NCBI RefSeq assembly: GCF_016806125.1
Contig: NZ_CP047166.1
Coordinates: 2,976,001-3,040,000, forward strand
Direction of reading: 5' to 3'
Length of the DNA stretch: 64,000 nt
DNA from: Ponticoccus alexandrii
GTDB lineage: Bacteria; Pseudomonadota; Alphaproteobacteria; Rhodobacterales; Rhodobacteraceae
Both the position numbers and the translations under genes were made by a program. The notes under the pieces are model-generated. The model was not told the DNA's origin, did no database searches, and saw only the letters and a program-made list of their open reading frames with translations. Shown one piece after another: positions 46,775 to 55,096 of the stretch. The stretch's first letter is position 1. The number at the start of each line of letters is the position of its first letter.

Positions 46775-48270
46775 CAGCCGTCCTCGCCGCAAAGCGCGTC
46801 ACCCGCAGCTTCGGCCCGATCGAAGTGCTGCACGGCGTCGACTTCGACCTGCGGCCCGGCGAGATCCACGCGCTGATCGGCGAGAACGGCGCGGGCAAGT
46901 CGACGATGATGAAGATCCTCGGCGGCTACCTCTCCCCCACCACCGGCGGGCTGGAACTGGACGGCACGCCCGTGACCTTTGCCGACCAGCGCGAGGCCGA
47001 GGCGGCGGGTATCCTGATGATCCATCAGGAGTTCAACCTCGCCCTGCAACTGACGGTCGAAGAGAACCTCTTTCTGGGCCGCGAGAAACGCCGAGGTCCC
47101 TTCCTCGACAGCCGCGCCATGATGGCGGAGGCGCGCGAGTGGCTGGGCCGACTCGAATGCCCCGTCGATCCGCGCGCCCGCGTCGCCGACCTGTCTGTCC
47201 CGAACCGCCAGATGGTCGAGATCGCCCGCGCGCTGGGGCGCAATGCCCGCGTGCTGATCATGGACGAACCCACCGCCGTGCTGACCGGCCGCGAGACGGA
47301 CGTGCTGCTGGACCAGATCGAGCGGCTGAAGGCGCAGGGCACGGCGATCCTCTACACCAGCCACAAGCTGGACGAGATCGCCCGCATCGCCGACCGCGTC
47401 ACCGTGCTGCGCGACGGCACGCATATCACCACGCGGCAGGCGCAGGGCTTCACCGAGCACGCCATGGCAGAGGCCATGGTGGGCCGCGACCTGACCGATC
47501 TCTACCCGGCCAAACCTGTGCCTTCGGAGGACATCGTGCTGACCGTCGAGGGCGTCACCGTCCCCGGCCATGTCCGCGACGCCTCCTTCACGCTGAGGCG
47601 GGGCGAGGTGCTGGGCTTCGCGGGGCTCGTCGGCGCGGGCCGCACGGAACTGATGGAAGGCATCGCGGGCCTGCGCCCGGTCACCGGCCAGGTCGCGATC
47701 AACGGCAAGCCGCTGAAGCCAGGCTCAGTGCTGGCGGCGCGCGAGGCGGGGTTGGTCTACCTGACCGAGGACCGCAAGGAAAAGGGCCTGCTGCTGGGCA
47801 AGGACCTGACCGAGAACCTGACCCTTCTGGCGCTCGACCGCTTCGGGCGCGTCTTCATCGACAAGGGCGCCGAGGCCCGCGCCCTGACGCAGGCCACCAA
47901 GGAATTCGACATCCGCGCCAACGACCGGACGATGCTGGCGGGCAGCCTCTCGGGTGGCAACCAGCAAAAGCTCCTTCTGGCCAAGACCATGCTGGCCGAG
48001 CCGCAGATCGTCATCATCGACGAGCCTACACGAGGCATCGACATCGGCACCAAGCAGCAGATCTACGACTTCATCGCGGCGCTTGCCACGACGGGCAAAA
48101 GCGTGATCGTCGTCTCCTCGGAACTGCCCGAGGTGATCGGCCTGGCGAACCGCGTCATGGTCATGGGCCGCGGCCACGTCGCCGGAGAGCTCACGGGCGA
48201 CCAGATCACCGAAGACGCCATCCTGCGCCGCGCCATGGGCGTGGGCGAGCTTTCGGGGGATGCGGCATGA
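46771..48270 (+). CDS. Sugar ABC transporter ATP-binding protein (RbsA/MglA type)
   Basis: A 499-residue double-nucleotide-binding-domain ATPase of the CUT2 sugar importer class. The first domain has Walker A GENGAGKST, the signature-like LSVPNRQMVEIA and Walker B VLIMDEPTAVL. The second has the degenerate Walker A VGAGRTEL usual for this class, signature LSGGNQQKLLLA and Walker B IVIIDEPTRGID. It starts at a GTG (46771) overlapping the dehydrogenase stop. A 205-bp gap with an inverted repeat separates it from the permease gene. Confidence 0.95.
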   Translation: MTAVLAAKRVTRSFGPIEVLHGVDFDLRPGEIHALIGENGAGKSTMMKILGGYLSPTTGGLELDGTPVTFADQREAEAAGILMIHQEFNLALQLTVEENLFLGREKRRGPFLDSRAMMAEAREWLGRLECPVDPRARVADLSVPNRQMVEIARALGRNARVLIMDEPTAVLTGRETDVLLDQIERLKAQGTAILYTSHKLDEIARIADRVTVLRDGTHITTRQAQGFTEHAMAEAMVGRDLTDLYPAKPVPSEDIVLTVEGVTVPGHVRDASFTLRRGEVLGFAGLVGAGRTELMEGIAGLRPVTGQVAINGKPLKPGSVLAAREAGLVYLTEDRKEKGLLLGKDLTENLTLLALDRFGRVFIDKGAEARALTQATKEFDIRANDRTMLAGSLSGGNQQKLLLAKTMLAEPQIVIIDEPTRGIDIGTKQQIYDFIAALATTGKSVIVVSSELPEVIGLANRVMVMGRGHVAGELTGDQITEDAILRRAMGVGELSGDAA

Positions 48271-48302
48271 CTGTACGAACCGGTGCGCTTGCGGCACGCC
48301 AT

Positions 48303-48419
48303 GGGGGCTCTGCCCCCAGACCCCCGAGGTATTTTCGGACCAAAGAAGCAGGGGCAGCACGGGATCGTACCGGTGCCGTCAAACCTGCCCCGGTGCTTCT
48401 TCTCTGTACAAATACTCAT
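48303..48419. repeat. Inverted pair of intergenic repeats inside the sugar ABC operon
   Basis: The forward copy (48303-48356) has the GGGGGCTCTGCCCCC hairpin and GAGGTATTTTCGGACCAAAG. A second, partial copy (48388-48419) lies in reverse orientation (GCTTCTTCTCTGTACAAATA, CTCAT). The two arms could pair over about 25 bases into a long stem-loop between the ATPase and permease genes. Confidence 0.7.
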
Positions 48420-48475
48420 CTGGACGGCCTGCCAGCCGCGCACCGCCGACCGATGTCCCGGACCGGAGCCCCTTC

Positions 48476-49477
48476 ATGACCGACATGACCGCAACCACCG
48501 AGGCCGCGCCGCGCCGCCGCCTCTCGCTGCACACCCTCGGGCCCGTGATGGCGCTGATCGCTCTGGTGATCCTCGGCGCCTCGCTGAACTCGAACTTCCT
48601 CGGTGCGGCGAACCTGACCAACGTCCTGGCGCGCTCGGCCTTCATCGGGATCATTGCCGTGGGCATGACCTTCGTCATCACCGGCGGCGGGATCGACCTG
48701 TCGGTGGGCTCCATGGCGGCCTTCGTCGCGGGGGTCATGATCCTTGCCATGAACGCGCTGATCCCCTCGCTGGGCATCGGCGTCCCGCTGATCGCGGCGG
48801 GCATGGCCGTGGCCTTGCTGGCGGGCCTTGCGGCGGGGCTCTTGAACGGGGTGCTGATCGCCAAGGTGGGGATCGAGCCCTTCATCGTCACGCTGGGCGC
48901 CATGGGCATCTACCGGTCGCTGACCACGTGGCTCGCGGACGGCGGCACGCTGTCGCTCGATTTCGCGGCGCGCAGCTTCTACCGGCCGGTCTATTACGAC
49001 GGCATCCTCGGCGTGGCATGGCCGATCATCGTCTTCGCCCTCGTCGCGATCGTCGGCGAGATCGCCATGCGCAAGACCCCCTTCGGGCGCCACTGCGCCG
49101 CGCTTGGCGCCAACGAGCAGGTGGCGAAGTATTCCGCCGTCAAGGTCGACCGGGTCCGCATGGCCACCTACGTGCTGCTCGGCGGTCTCGTGGGGCTTGC
49201 GACCATCATGTACGTGCCGCGCCTGGGCTCTGCCTCGGGCTCCACCGGCGTGCTGTGGGAGCTTGAGGCCATCGCCGCCGTGATCATCGGCGGCACCGTG
49301 CTCAAGGGCGGCTTCGGCCGGGTCTGGGGCACCGTGGTCGGCGTGCTGATCCTCAGCCTGATCGACAACATCCTGAACCTCGCCTCGATCGTCTCGCCCT
49401 ACCTGAACGGCACGATCCAGGGCGTCATCGTCATCCTTGCCGTCGTCTTGCAGCGGCAGGGCAAGAGCGCCGAGTGA
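48476..49477 (+). CDS. Sugar ABC transporter permease (RbsC type)
   Basis: A 333-residue CUT2-class membrane permease with about nine membrane segments. Family motifs are FIGIIAVGMTFVITGGGIDL, SVGSMAAFVAGVMI, VGIEPFIVTLGAMGIYRSL and IAAVIIGGTVLKGGFGRVW. The ATG at 48476 is the first good start before the cytoplasmic head; the ribosome site is modest (GGACCGGAGCC). Works with the ATPase upstream and the binding protein downstream. Confidence 0.94.
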   Translation: MTDMTATTEAAPRRRLSLHTLGPVMALIALVILGASLNSNFLGAANLTNVLARSAFIGIIAVGMTFVITGGGIDLSVGSMAAFVAGVMILAMNALIPSLGIGVPLIAAGMAVALLAGLAAGLLNGVLIAKVGIEPFIVTLGAMGIYRSLTTWLADGGTLSLDFAARSFYRPVYYDGILGVAWPIIVFALVAIVGEIAMRKTPFGRHCAALGANEQVAKYSAVKVDRVRMATYVLLGGLVGLATIMYVPRLGSASGSTGVLWELEAIAAVIIGGTVLKGGFGRVWGTVVGVLILSLIDNILNLASIVSPYLNGTIQGVIVILAVVLQRQGKSAE

Positions 49478-49588
49478 CCGGCGCCTGAATGGCCCGCCGG
49501 ACAACCGGCGCAACACAAGACCCGCCGACCCCATCGGCAAACAAAACGACCCGCCGGGTCAACCGGCAGAACATCAGGGAGGACTACA

Positions 49589-50539
49589 ATGAACCGCAGA
49601 ACGCTTTTCAAGGGCGCGGCCCTCGGGCTGGCGCTGACCGCCACCCCGGCGCTGGCGCAGGAAACCATGACCATCGGCGTCGCCATCCCCTCGGCCACGC
49701 ATGGCTTCATGGGGGGCCTGAACTACCACGCGCAGGCCTCCATCGAGCGTCTCGAAGCGACCTATCCGCAGCTCGACTTCGTGCTCGCGACAGCGGGGGA
49801 CGCAGGCAAGATGGTCAACGACATCGAGGACATGGTCGCCACGCGCAACATCGACGCGCTGGTGGTGCTTCCCTTCGAATCCGAGCCGCTGACCGCGCCG
49901 GTGCAATTCGTCAAGGAACAGGGCATCTGGGTGACGGTCGTCGACCGCGGCCTCTCGGTCGAGGGCATCGAAGACCTTTACGTTGCGGGCGACAACCCGG
50001 GCTTCGGGCGCACCGCCGGTGAGTACTTTGCCGAGAACCTCGGCGAGGGCGACAACATCGTCGTGCTGCGCGGCATCCCCACCACGCTCGACAACGAGCG
50101 CGTGGACGCCTTCACCGCCGTCATCGAGGGCTCGGGGATCAACGTGCTCGACATGCAGCACGGCAACTGGAACCGCGACGACGCCTTCAACGTGATGCAG
50201 GACTTCCTGTCCAAGTACGATGACATCGACGCGGTCTGGGCAGCGGACGACGACATGGCCATCGGCGTGCTGGAGGCCATCTCGCAGGCGGACCGCAACG
50301 AGGAAATGTGGGTCGTCGGCGGCGCCGGCATGAAAGAGATCATCGCCCGCATCCGCGACGGGGACCCGATGCTGCCGGTCAACGTGACCTACCCGCCCGC
50401 GCAGATCGCCACCGCGATCGAGTTGACGGCGCTGGGTCTCGTCTCTGACACCCCGGTCTCGGGCCGCTTCATCATCGGCAGCCAGCTGGTCACGCCGGAA
50501 AACGCCGAAAGCTTCTACTTTCCGGATAGCCCTTTCTGA
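49589..50539 (+). CDS. Sugar ABC transporter substrate-binding protein (periplasmic binding protein 2 family)
   Basis: A 316-residue ribose-binding-like periplasmic protein. The signal peptide MNRRTLFKGAALGLALTATP ends at ALA-QE; the RR pair makes Tat export possible. Conserved regions are TIGVAIPSATHGFMGGLNYH, IDALVVLPFESEPLTAPV, VVLRGIPTTLDNERVDAF and AVWAADDDMAIGVLEAISQA. The strong ribosome site GGGAGGA lies just upstream. A terminator at 50563-50590 ends the operon. The ligand is likely a sugar or cyclitol; its identity is unknown. Confidence 0.94.
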   Translation: MNRRTLFKGAALGLALTATPALAQETMTIGVAIPSATHGFMGGLNYHAQASIERLEATYPQLDFVLATAGDAGKMVNDIEDMVATRNIDALVVLPFESEPLTAPVQFVKEQGIWVTVVDRGLSVEGIEDLYVAGDNPGFGRTAGEYFAENLGEGDNIVVLRGIPTTLDNERVDAFTAVIEGSGINVLDMQHGNWNRDDAFNVMQDFLSKYDDIDAVWAADDDMAIGVLEAISQADRNEEMWVVGGAGMKEIIARIRDGDPMLPVNVTYPPAQIATAIELTALGLVSDTPVSGRFIIGSQLVTPENAESFYFPDSPF

Positions 50540-50562
50540 TCGAGCTCAACAAGTGACAGGCG

Positions 50563-50590
50563 AAGGGCGGGCCATGGCTCGCCCTTTTTG
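50563..50590 (+). terminator. Terminator of the sugar operon
   Basis: A stem AGGGCG/CGCCCT (50564-50569 with 50580-50585), extended by inner pairs, is followed by TTTTT. Confidence 0.8.
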
Positions 50591-50827
50591 CCGTTCCGGA
50601 AGCATTCGGTCTGCCGCAGGCCCGGCATTGTCCCCGGCGCAGACCGGGCCGTTTCCGCCTACTGGCGAGGGTTTGCGCCCTCCTCCCGGGCAGAAACCCG
50701 GCTACTGCCCTGAGGCCGCCCGCATCTCTTCTCTGCCCTGTTGCCGGAAAAGGCGCCGCGGGGCGAAAGGCGGGTCCCCCGGCCACGACATCCGCAGGGT
50801 GGTTTTTCACTCCCTCGCCCAGGCGCC

Positions 50828-51583
50828 CTACCGGGCCACCACCACGGGCCGCCCGGCGTGTTGCAGGATCTCGAAGGGCGTGTCGAAGATCGCGCCCAGC
50901 CGCTCTGCCGACAAGACCGCCTCTGCCGCGCCCTCGGCCATCACGCAGCCGTCCTTCATCGCCACCACCCGGTCGGCCCAGCCCGCCGCCGCGTTGATGT
51001 CGTGCAGCACGATCACGATGCTGCGCCCGGTCCCGCGCGACAGCGCGTGCATCCGCGCCATCAGGTCGCGCGCGTGCCGGGGGTCGAGCGCGTTCAGCGG
51101 CTCGTCCAGGAACATCCACGGCGTCTCTTGTGCCCACGTCATCGCCACGAAGGCCCGCTGGCGCTGGCCGCCCGACAGCGTCTCGATCCGCCGGTCCGCC
51201 AGATCGCCGAGGGCGAAGGCCGCCAGCGCCTCGCGCACCACGCGGCGGTCCTGGTCGGTGACGCGGCCCCGGTGGTGCGGCCAGCGGCCAAAGCTCACCA
51301 GTTCCTCGACCGACAGGCGGCTGACCACCGTCGGCGATTGCTGCAACAGCGCCACGCGGCGCGCGCGGGCCTCGGGCTCTGCCGTGACCGGGTCCATGTC
51401 GCCCAAGGCCACCGAGCCGCCAGAGGGGCGCAGCAGCCCCGAGAGGCAGTGCAGCAGAGTCGACTTGCCCGCCCCGTTCGGGCCGATCAGGGCGGTGATC
51501 CCGCCCTCGGGGATCGTCAGGTCGACGCCGCGCAGGATCTCTGCGCCGCCCACCCGGTAGGTCAGTCCCGATACCCGGATCAT
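50828..51583 (-). CDS. Siderophore/iron ABC transporter ATP-binding protein
   Basis: A 251-residue FepC/FhuC-type ATPase. Walker A GPNGAGKST, Q-loop LLQQSPTV, signature LSGGQRQRAFVA and Walker B WMFLDEPLNALDPRH are all intact, followed by the H-loop VLHDINAAAGWAD. The start (MIRVSGLTYRVGG) overlaps the end of the upstream permease gene by four bases. It powers import of a ferric siderophore with the two permeases and binding protein upstream. Confidence 0.95.
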   Translation of the reverse strand: MIRVSGLTYRVGGAEILRGVDLTIPEGGITALIGPNGAGKSTLLHCLSGLLRPSGGSVALGDMDPVTAEPEARARRVALLQQSPTVVSRLSVEELVSFGRWPHHRGRVTDQDRRVVREALAAFALGDLADRRIETLSGGQRQRAFVAMTWAQETPWMFLDEPLNALDPRHARDLMARMHALSRGTGRSIVIVLHDINAAAGWADRVVAMKDGCVMAEGAAEAVLSAERLGAIFDTPFEILQHAGRPVVVAR

Positions 51584-52593
51584 GTCCGCACCTTTCTCAA
51601 TACGAGGGCGAGGAACACCAGCCCGCCGAAGAATTCCACCACCACCGCCAGCGCCGATTGCATCCCCAGCAGGCGTTCGAAGACCGCCTGTCCGGCCACG
51701 AGGATCACCGCGCCGATCAGGGCCGAGGCGGGGATCAGCACCGCATGCCGGTGGGTGTCGCAGATCTGCCGCGCGACGCTTGCCGCCAGAAGGCCGAGGA
51801 AGGTGATCGGCCCGACCAGAGCGGTCGAGACGGACACCATCGCCGCGATCAGCAGAAGCGCGCGCATCACCACCCGGTCGTGGTTCAGCCCCAGCCCGCG
51901 CGCCGTGGCCCGGCCCAGCCCCGCCACGTCCAGCGCCGGGGCCATGCGCAGGGCCAGCCCCATGGCCAGCGCCAGAAACGCGCCCGCCACGGCCATCTGC
52001 CCGCCGTCGACCCGGTTGAACGAGGCCACAACCGCCTGCTGCACCACCGAGAATTCGGCCGGGTCCAGCATCCGCTGCACCATCTCGGACAGCCCGCGCA
52101 GCAGCACCCCGAGGATCACGCCGGTCAGGATCATCCGCGTCACATCCGCCGCATCGCGCCGCAGCAGCACGCCAAACAGCGCCATGGCCGCCGCCATCAG
52201 CACGCCCGTCTCCACGACGAAGCGCAGCGCGTCCGGCACCTGCGCCAGCCCGACGCCACCCAGGGCTGCCACCAGCAGCGTCTGCATCAGCACGAAGAGC
52301 GCGTCGAAACCGACAATCCCCGGCGTCAGCAGCCGGTTCATGGCCACGGTCTGGAACAGCACCGTCGCCGCGCCGGTCGCCGCGCCGACGCAGATCAGCG
52401 CCGCCAGCTTGCCGCCGCGCAGTTCGAGGATGAACCCGTAGGGCCCGCGCAGACCCCAGAGCAGGAACAGGGCCGACAGGACCGCCAGAACGCCCGCCAT
52501 GACCCAAAGCCGGCCTGCCGACGCCGTCGCCCCCGGCGCTTCGGCGGGCAGCGGCAGGTGCCCCTGCCCGGTGTCGATGCCCCGGTCAGCCAT
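51580..52593 (-). CDS. Siderophore/iron ABC transporter permease (FecCD family), second subunit
   Basis: A 337-residue polytopic permease. It has a polar N-terminal tail of about 28 residues before the first membrane helix (LWVMAGVLAVLSALFLLWGL). FecCD-family regions include LLTPGIVGFDALFVLMQTLL, MILTGVILGVLLRGLSEMVQ and VSTALVGPITFLGLLAASVA. It overlaps the first permease gene by eight bases and the ATPase gene by four, so the three are translationally coupled. Confidence 0.94.
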   Translation of the reverse strand: MADRGIDTGQGHLPLPAEAPGATASAGRLWVMAGVLAVLSALFLLWGLRGPYGFILELRGGKLAALICVGAATGAATVLFQTVAMNRLLTPGIVGFDALFVLMQTLLVAALGGVGLAQVPDALRFVVETGVLMAAAMALFGVLLRRDAADVTRMILTGVILGVLLRGLSEMVQRMLDPAEFSVVQQAVVASFNRVDGGQMAVAGAFLALAMGLALRMAPALDVAGLGRATARGLGLNHDRVVMRALLLIAAMVSVSTALVGPITFLGLLAASVARQICDTHRHAVLIPASALIGAVILVAGQAVFERLLGMQSALAVVVEFFGGLVFLALVLRKVRT

Positions 52594-53518
52594 GCGCCCG
52601 CCCCGGCCTTGCGTGCAGAAGCCAGAGGAAGACCCCCGCGCCGAAGACGGCGAAGACCGTGGCCGCCGGGATCTCGTAGGGATAGCGGATCAGGCGGCCC
52701 AGCACGTCGGCGGCCAGCACGAGGGAGGCTCCGAACAGGGCCGTGACGCCGAGGTTGGCGCGCAGGTTGTCGCCCCGCCAGCGCGAAATCAGGTTGGGCG
52801 CCACCAGTCCGACGAAGGGAAAGACCCCCACCGTCACCAGCACCAGCGCCGTCAGCATGGAGACCACGATCAGTCCCAGCGCCCGCGTCCGCCCGTAGTT
52901 CAGGCCCAGCGACCGCGCCTGCGTCTCGCCCAGCCCGAGGATGGTGATGCGGTCCGCCACGACATAGAGCAGCGCCGCCAGCGCAGCCACCGCCCAGAGC
53001 CATTCGTAGCGACCCTGCACCACGCCCGAGAACTCCCCCAGCCGCCATGTGCCGAGGTATTGCATCAGGTCCGCGCTCCACGCGAACCATGTCGCGGTCG
53101 CGCCGAGGATGCCGCCGTAGACGAGGCCCACGATCGGCAAGAGCATCGGGTCCTGTCGCGGCACCCGGTCGGCCAGCGCCAGAAAGCCCAGCATCCCCGC
53201 CAGCGCAGAGCCCGCCGCGACCAGCATCTTGCCCGCCACCGCCATGCCGGGCGCAATCAGCGTGACCGCCAGCAGGCCCAGCATCGCCGCCTCGGGCGTG
53301 CCGGTCAGCGAGGGTTCCACCAGCCGGTTCTGCACCACCTGCTGCACCACAACGCCCGCCAGCGCCAGCCCGGCGCCCGCCAAAAGCGCGGCGGCGGTGC
53401 GCGGCAGACGGCTGACCCAGATCAGCCAGCCGCCGTCCTGCGACAGCGACGCCGCCCCCAGCGCAAGGCTGAGGACGACCAGCGCCACAAGCGCGGCGAT
53501 GCAGAGGAAAGGCCGCAA
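52586..53518 (-). CDS. Siderophore/iron ABC transporter permease (FecCD family), first subunit
   Basis: A 310-residue polytopic permease. The family motif LPRTAAALLAGAGLALAGVV precedes QNRLVEPSLTGTPEAAMLGL, and LGLNYGRTRALGLIVVSMLT leads to the coupling region GVFPFVGLVAPNLISRW. About nine membrane segments are visible. It lies four bases after the binding protein gene and overlaps the next permease gene. Confidence 0.94.
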   Translation of the reverse strand: MRPFLCIAALVALVVLSLALGAASLSQDGGWLIWVSRLPRTAAALLAGAGLALAGVVVQQVVQNRLVEPSLTGTPEAAMLGLLAVTLIAPGMAVAGKMLVAAGSALAGMLGFLALADRVPRQDPMLLPIVGLVYGGILGATATWFAWSADLMQYLGTWRLGEFSGVVQGRYEWLWAVAALAALLYVVADRITILGLGETQARSLGLNYGRTRALGLIVVSMLTALVLVTVGVFPFVGLVAPNLISRWRGDNLRANLGVTALFGASLVLAADVLGRLIRYPYEIPAATVFAVFGAGVFLWLLHARPGRAHG

Positions 53519-53522
53519 GGGG

Positions 53523-54428
53523 TCAGCCTTCGGAGGCGCCGAAGGCCGCGATGATCTGATCCAGCGTGTGCATCATCGCCCCGGCGCCGCCCGCCGCGAT
53601 GTAAAGCGGTGCGGCGTCGAGGTAGACGATCTGCCCTTCGCGGGCCGCCGTCGTCTTGGCCACCAGCGGGTTGTCGAGCGTCGCCGTCGCGGCCTCGCCC
53701 TCGGCGCCGATGGCGGCCCCGCGGTCGATCACCAGCAGCCACTCGGGATCGTGTTCGGCGAGGAACTCGAAGGACACCGGCTGGCCGTGGTTCTCGGCGT
53801 CCAGACCGTCGACCGCCTCGGGCAGGCCGATCTCGCCGTGCAGCCAGCCAAAGCGGCTGCCCGCGCCGTAGACGGAAATCTTGCCGCCGTTGGTCAGCAG
53901 AATCAGACCGCTGCCCTTGCCCGCGACCGCGTCCCGCGCCTCGGCTACCTTGGCGTCCAGATCGGCGGTCAGCGCCTCGGCCTCGGCCTCCTTGCCGAAC
54001 AGCGCGCCATAGGCGGCGATGCGCGCGCGGGCCTGCCCCGGCAGGTCGTCGCCCCAGATGGTCATGTCGATGGCGGGCGCGATATCCGACACCGGCCCCA
54101 GCTGCTCGGACGAGCGCCCGCCGACCACGATCAGGTCGGGCTGCATGACCGCCAGCGCCTCGAAGTCCGGCTCGAAGAGCGTGCCCACGGCCTGCGCCTG
54201 TGCCGCCACCTCCGACAGGCTGGACAGGTAGACGGGGTTCGGCACACCCGCGACCGGCACGCCAAGGGCGGTCAGCGTGTCGAGCGCGGCAATGTCGAAG
54301 ACCGCGACCGTTTCGGGATTGGCGCCGACCTGGACCGGCCCGGTGGCGGTCTCGACGGTCAGGTCCTGCGCCAGAACCGGCGCAGCAAGTGTCAGGGCCG
54401 CGAGGCCGGCAAGAAGGCGGGTGCGCAT
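53523..54428 (-). CDS. Siderophore ABC transporter substrate-binding protein (FatB/CeuE-like)
   Basis: A 301-residue class III periplasmic binding protein. The signal peptide MRTRLLAGLAALTLAAPVLA is cleaved before QDLTVE. Typical segments are VAVFDIAALDTLTALGVPVA, FEALAVMQPDLIVVGGRSSE, GSRFGWLHGEIGLPEAVDG and EWLLVIDRGAAIGAEGEAA, closest in style to binding proteins for catecholate or mixed citrate siderophores. The start at 54428 has AGGAGCAC upstream. First gene of a four-gene importer operon, divergent from a DUF2218 gene, as is common in iron-uptake loci. Confidence 0.92.
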   Translation of the reverse strand: MRTRLLAGLAALTLAAPVLAQDLTVETATGPVQVGANPETVAVFDIAALDTLTALGVPVAGVPNPVYLSSLSEVAAQAQAVGTLFEPDFEALAVMQPDLIVVGGRSSEQLGPVSDIAPAIDMTIWGDDLPGQARARIAAYGALFGKEAEAEALTADLDAKVAEARDAVAGKGSGLILLTNGGKISVYGAGSRFGWLHGEIGLPEAVDGLDAENHGQPVSFEFLAEHDPEWLLVIDRGAAIGAEGEAATATLDNPLVAKTTAAREGQIVYLDAAPLYIAAGGAGAMMHTLDQIIAAFGASEG

Positions 54429-54537
54429 GGGTGCTCCTTTCAGGGCATTTGTCTGCGCGTGGCTGGCCCCGCTCGGGTTGGCTTCGCATGTCGCGCCGGT
54501 GGTAGACGATTGCAATCCGCCGCCGCAATCCCCATTC

Positions 54538-54552
54538 TGACAAAAATACTCA
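54538..54552. promoter_or_regulatory. TGA-N9-TCA motif, candidate iron-responsive (RirA-type) box
   Basis: TGACAAAAATACTCA fits the iron-rhodo-box pattern TGA-N9-TCA used by the iron regulator RirA in alphaproteobacteria. It lies between the siderophore importer and DUF2218 genes. The same bases resemble the intergenic repeat core (GAGTATTT on the reverse strand), so it may be a chance match. Confidence 0.35.
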
Positions 54553-54564
54553 GGAAGGGAAGTC

Positions 54565-54858
54565 ATGGCACATCACGAAATCGGGCGCTTCGAGACACCG
54601 CACGGATCGAAGTACCTGCAACAGCTCTGCAAGCACTTCGAACACAAGATCGCCGTCACCTATGACGCCGAACAGGGAACCGCCGCCCTGCCCACGGGTC
54701 CGGCGCAGCTGCGGGCCGATCCCGAGGGGCTGACCATCGAGATCGAGGCCGACAGCGCCGAGGGCCTGCCGCGCGCCCGGGCGATCATCGACGACCACCT
54801 CGCCCGCTTCGCCTTCCGCGAGGACTTCACGACGATGAACTGGCAACCCGCCGCCTGA
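54565..54858 (+). CDS. DUF2218-family protein
   Basis: A 97-residue cytoplasmic protein of the DUF2218 family. It starts MAHHEIGRFETPHGSKYLQQ and continues LCKHFEHKIAVTYDAEQGTA, with histidine- and cysteine-containing segments (KYLQQLCKHFEHK) that could bind metal. The ribosome site GGAAGGGAAG is good. DUF2218 genes are commonly found next to siderophore or iron-transport genes, as here; a role in handling iron or the siderophore after uptake is inferred, not shown. Confidence 0.85.
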   Translation: MAHHEIGRFETPHGSKYLQQLCKHFEHKIAVTYDAEQGTAALPTGPAQLRADPEGLTIEIEADSAEGLPRARAIIDDHLARFAFREDFTTMNWQPAA

Positions 54859-55096
54859 GGGGCCGGCCCCGGCTCTCTGCCGGGGCCTTGCTGCCGGAGA
54901 CCGGAACGCCTGTGTCCTGGCACATCCTGCGCTGCCGAGAGGGGGCGGTGTTCCTAAAGACGCGGAGAGCCGAGAGGCGCAGTGAAGTAAGCTTTGCAAA
55001 GGACGGCATGAAAAAGTCGGTTCCCCATGTCCGCACTCGCGTTTAAGGTGCGCCCGGTGTAAATTAGTACACGGCTCAACTTATGAGGTTATCATC

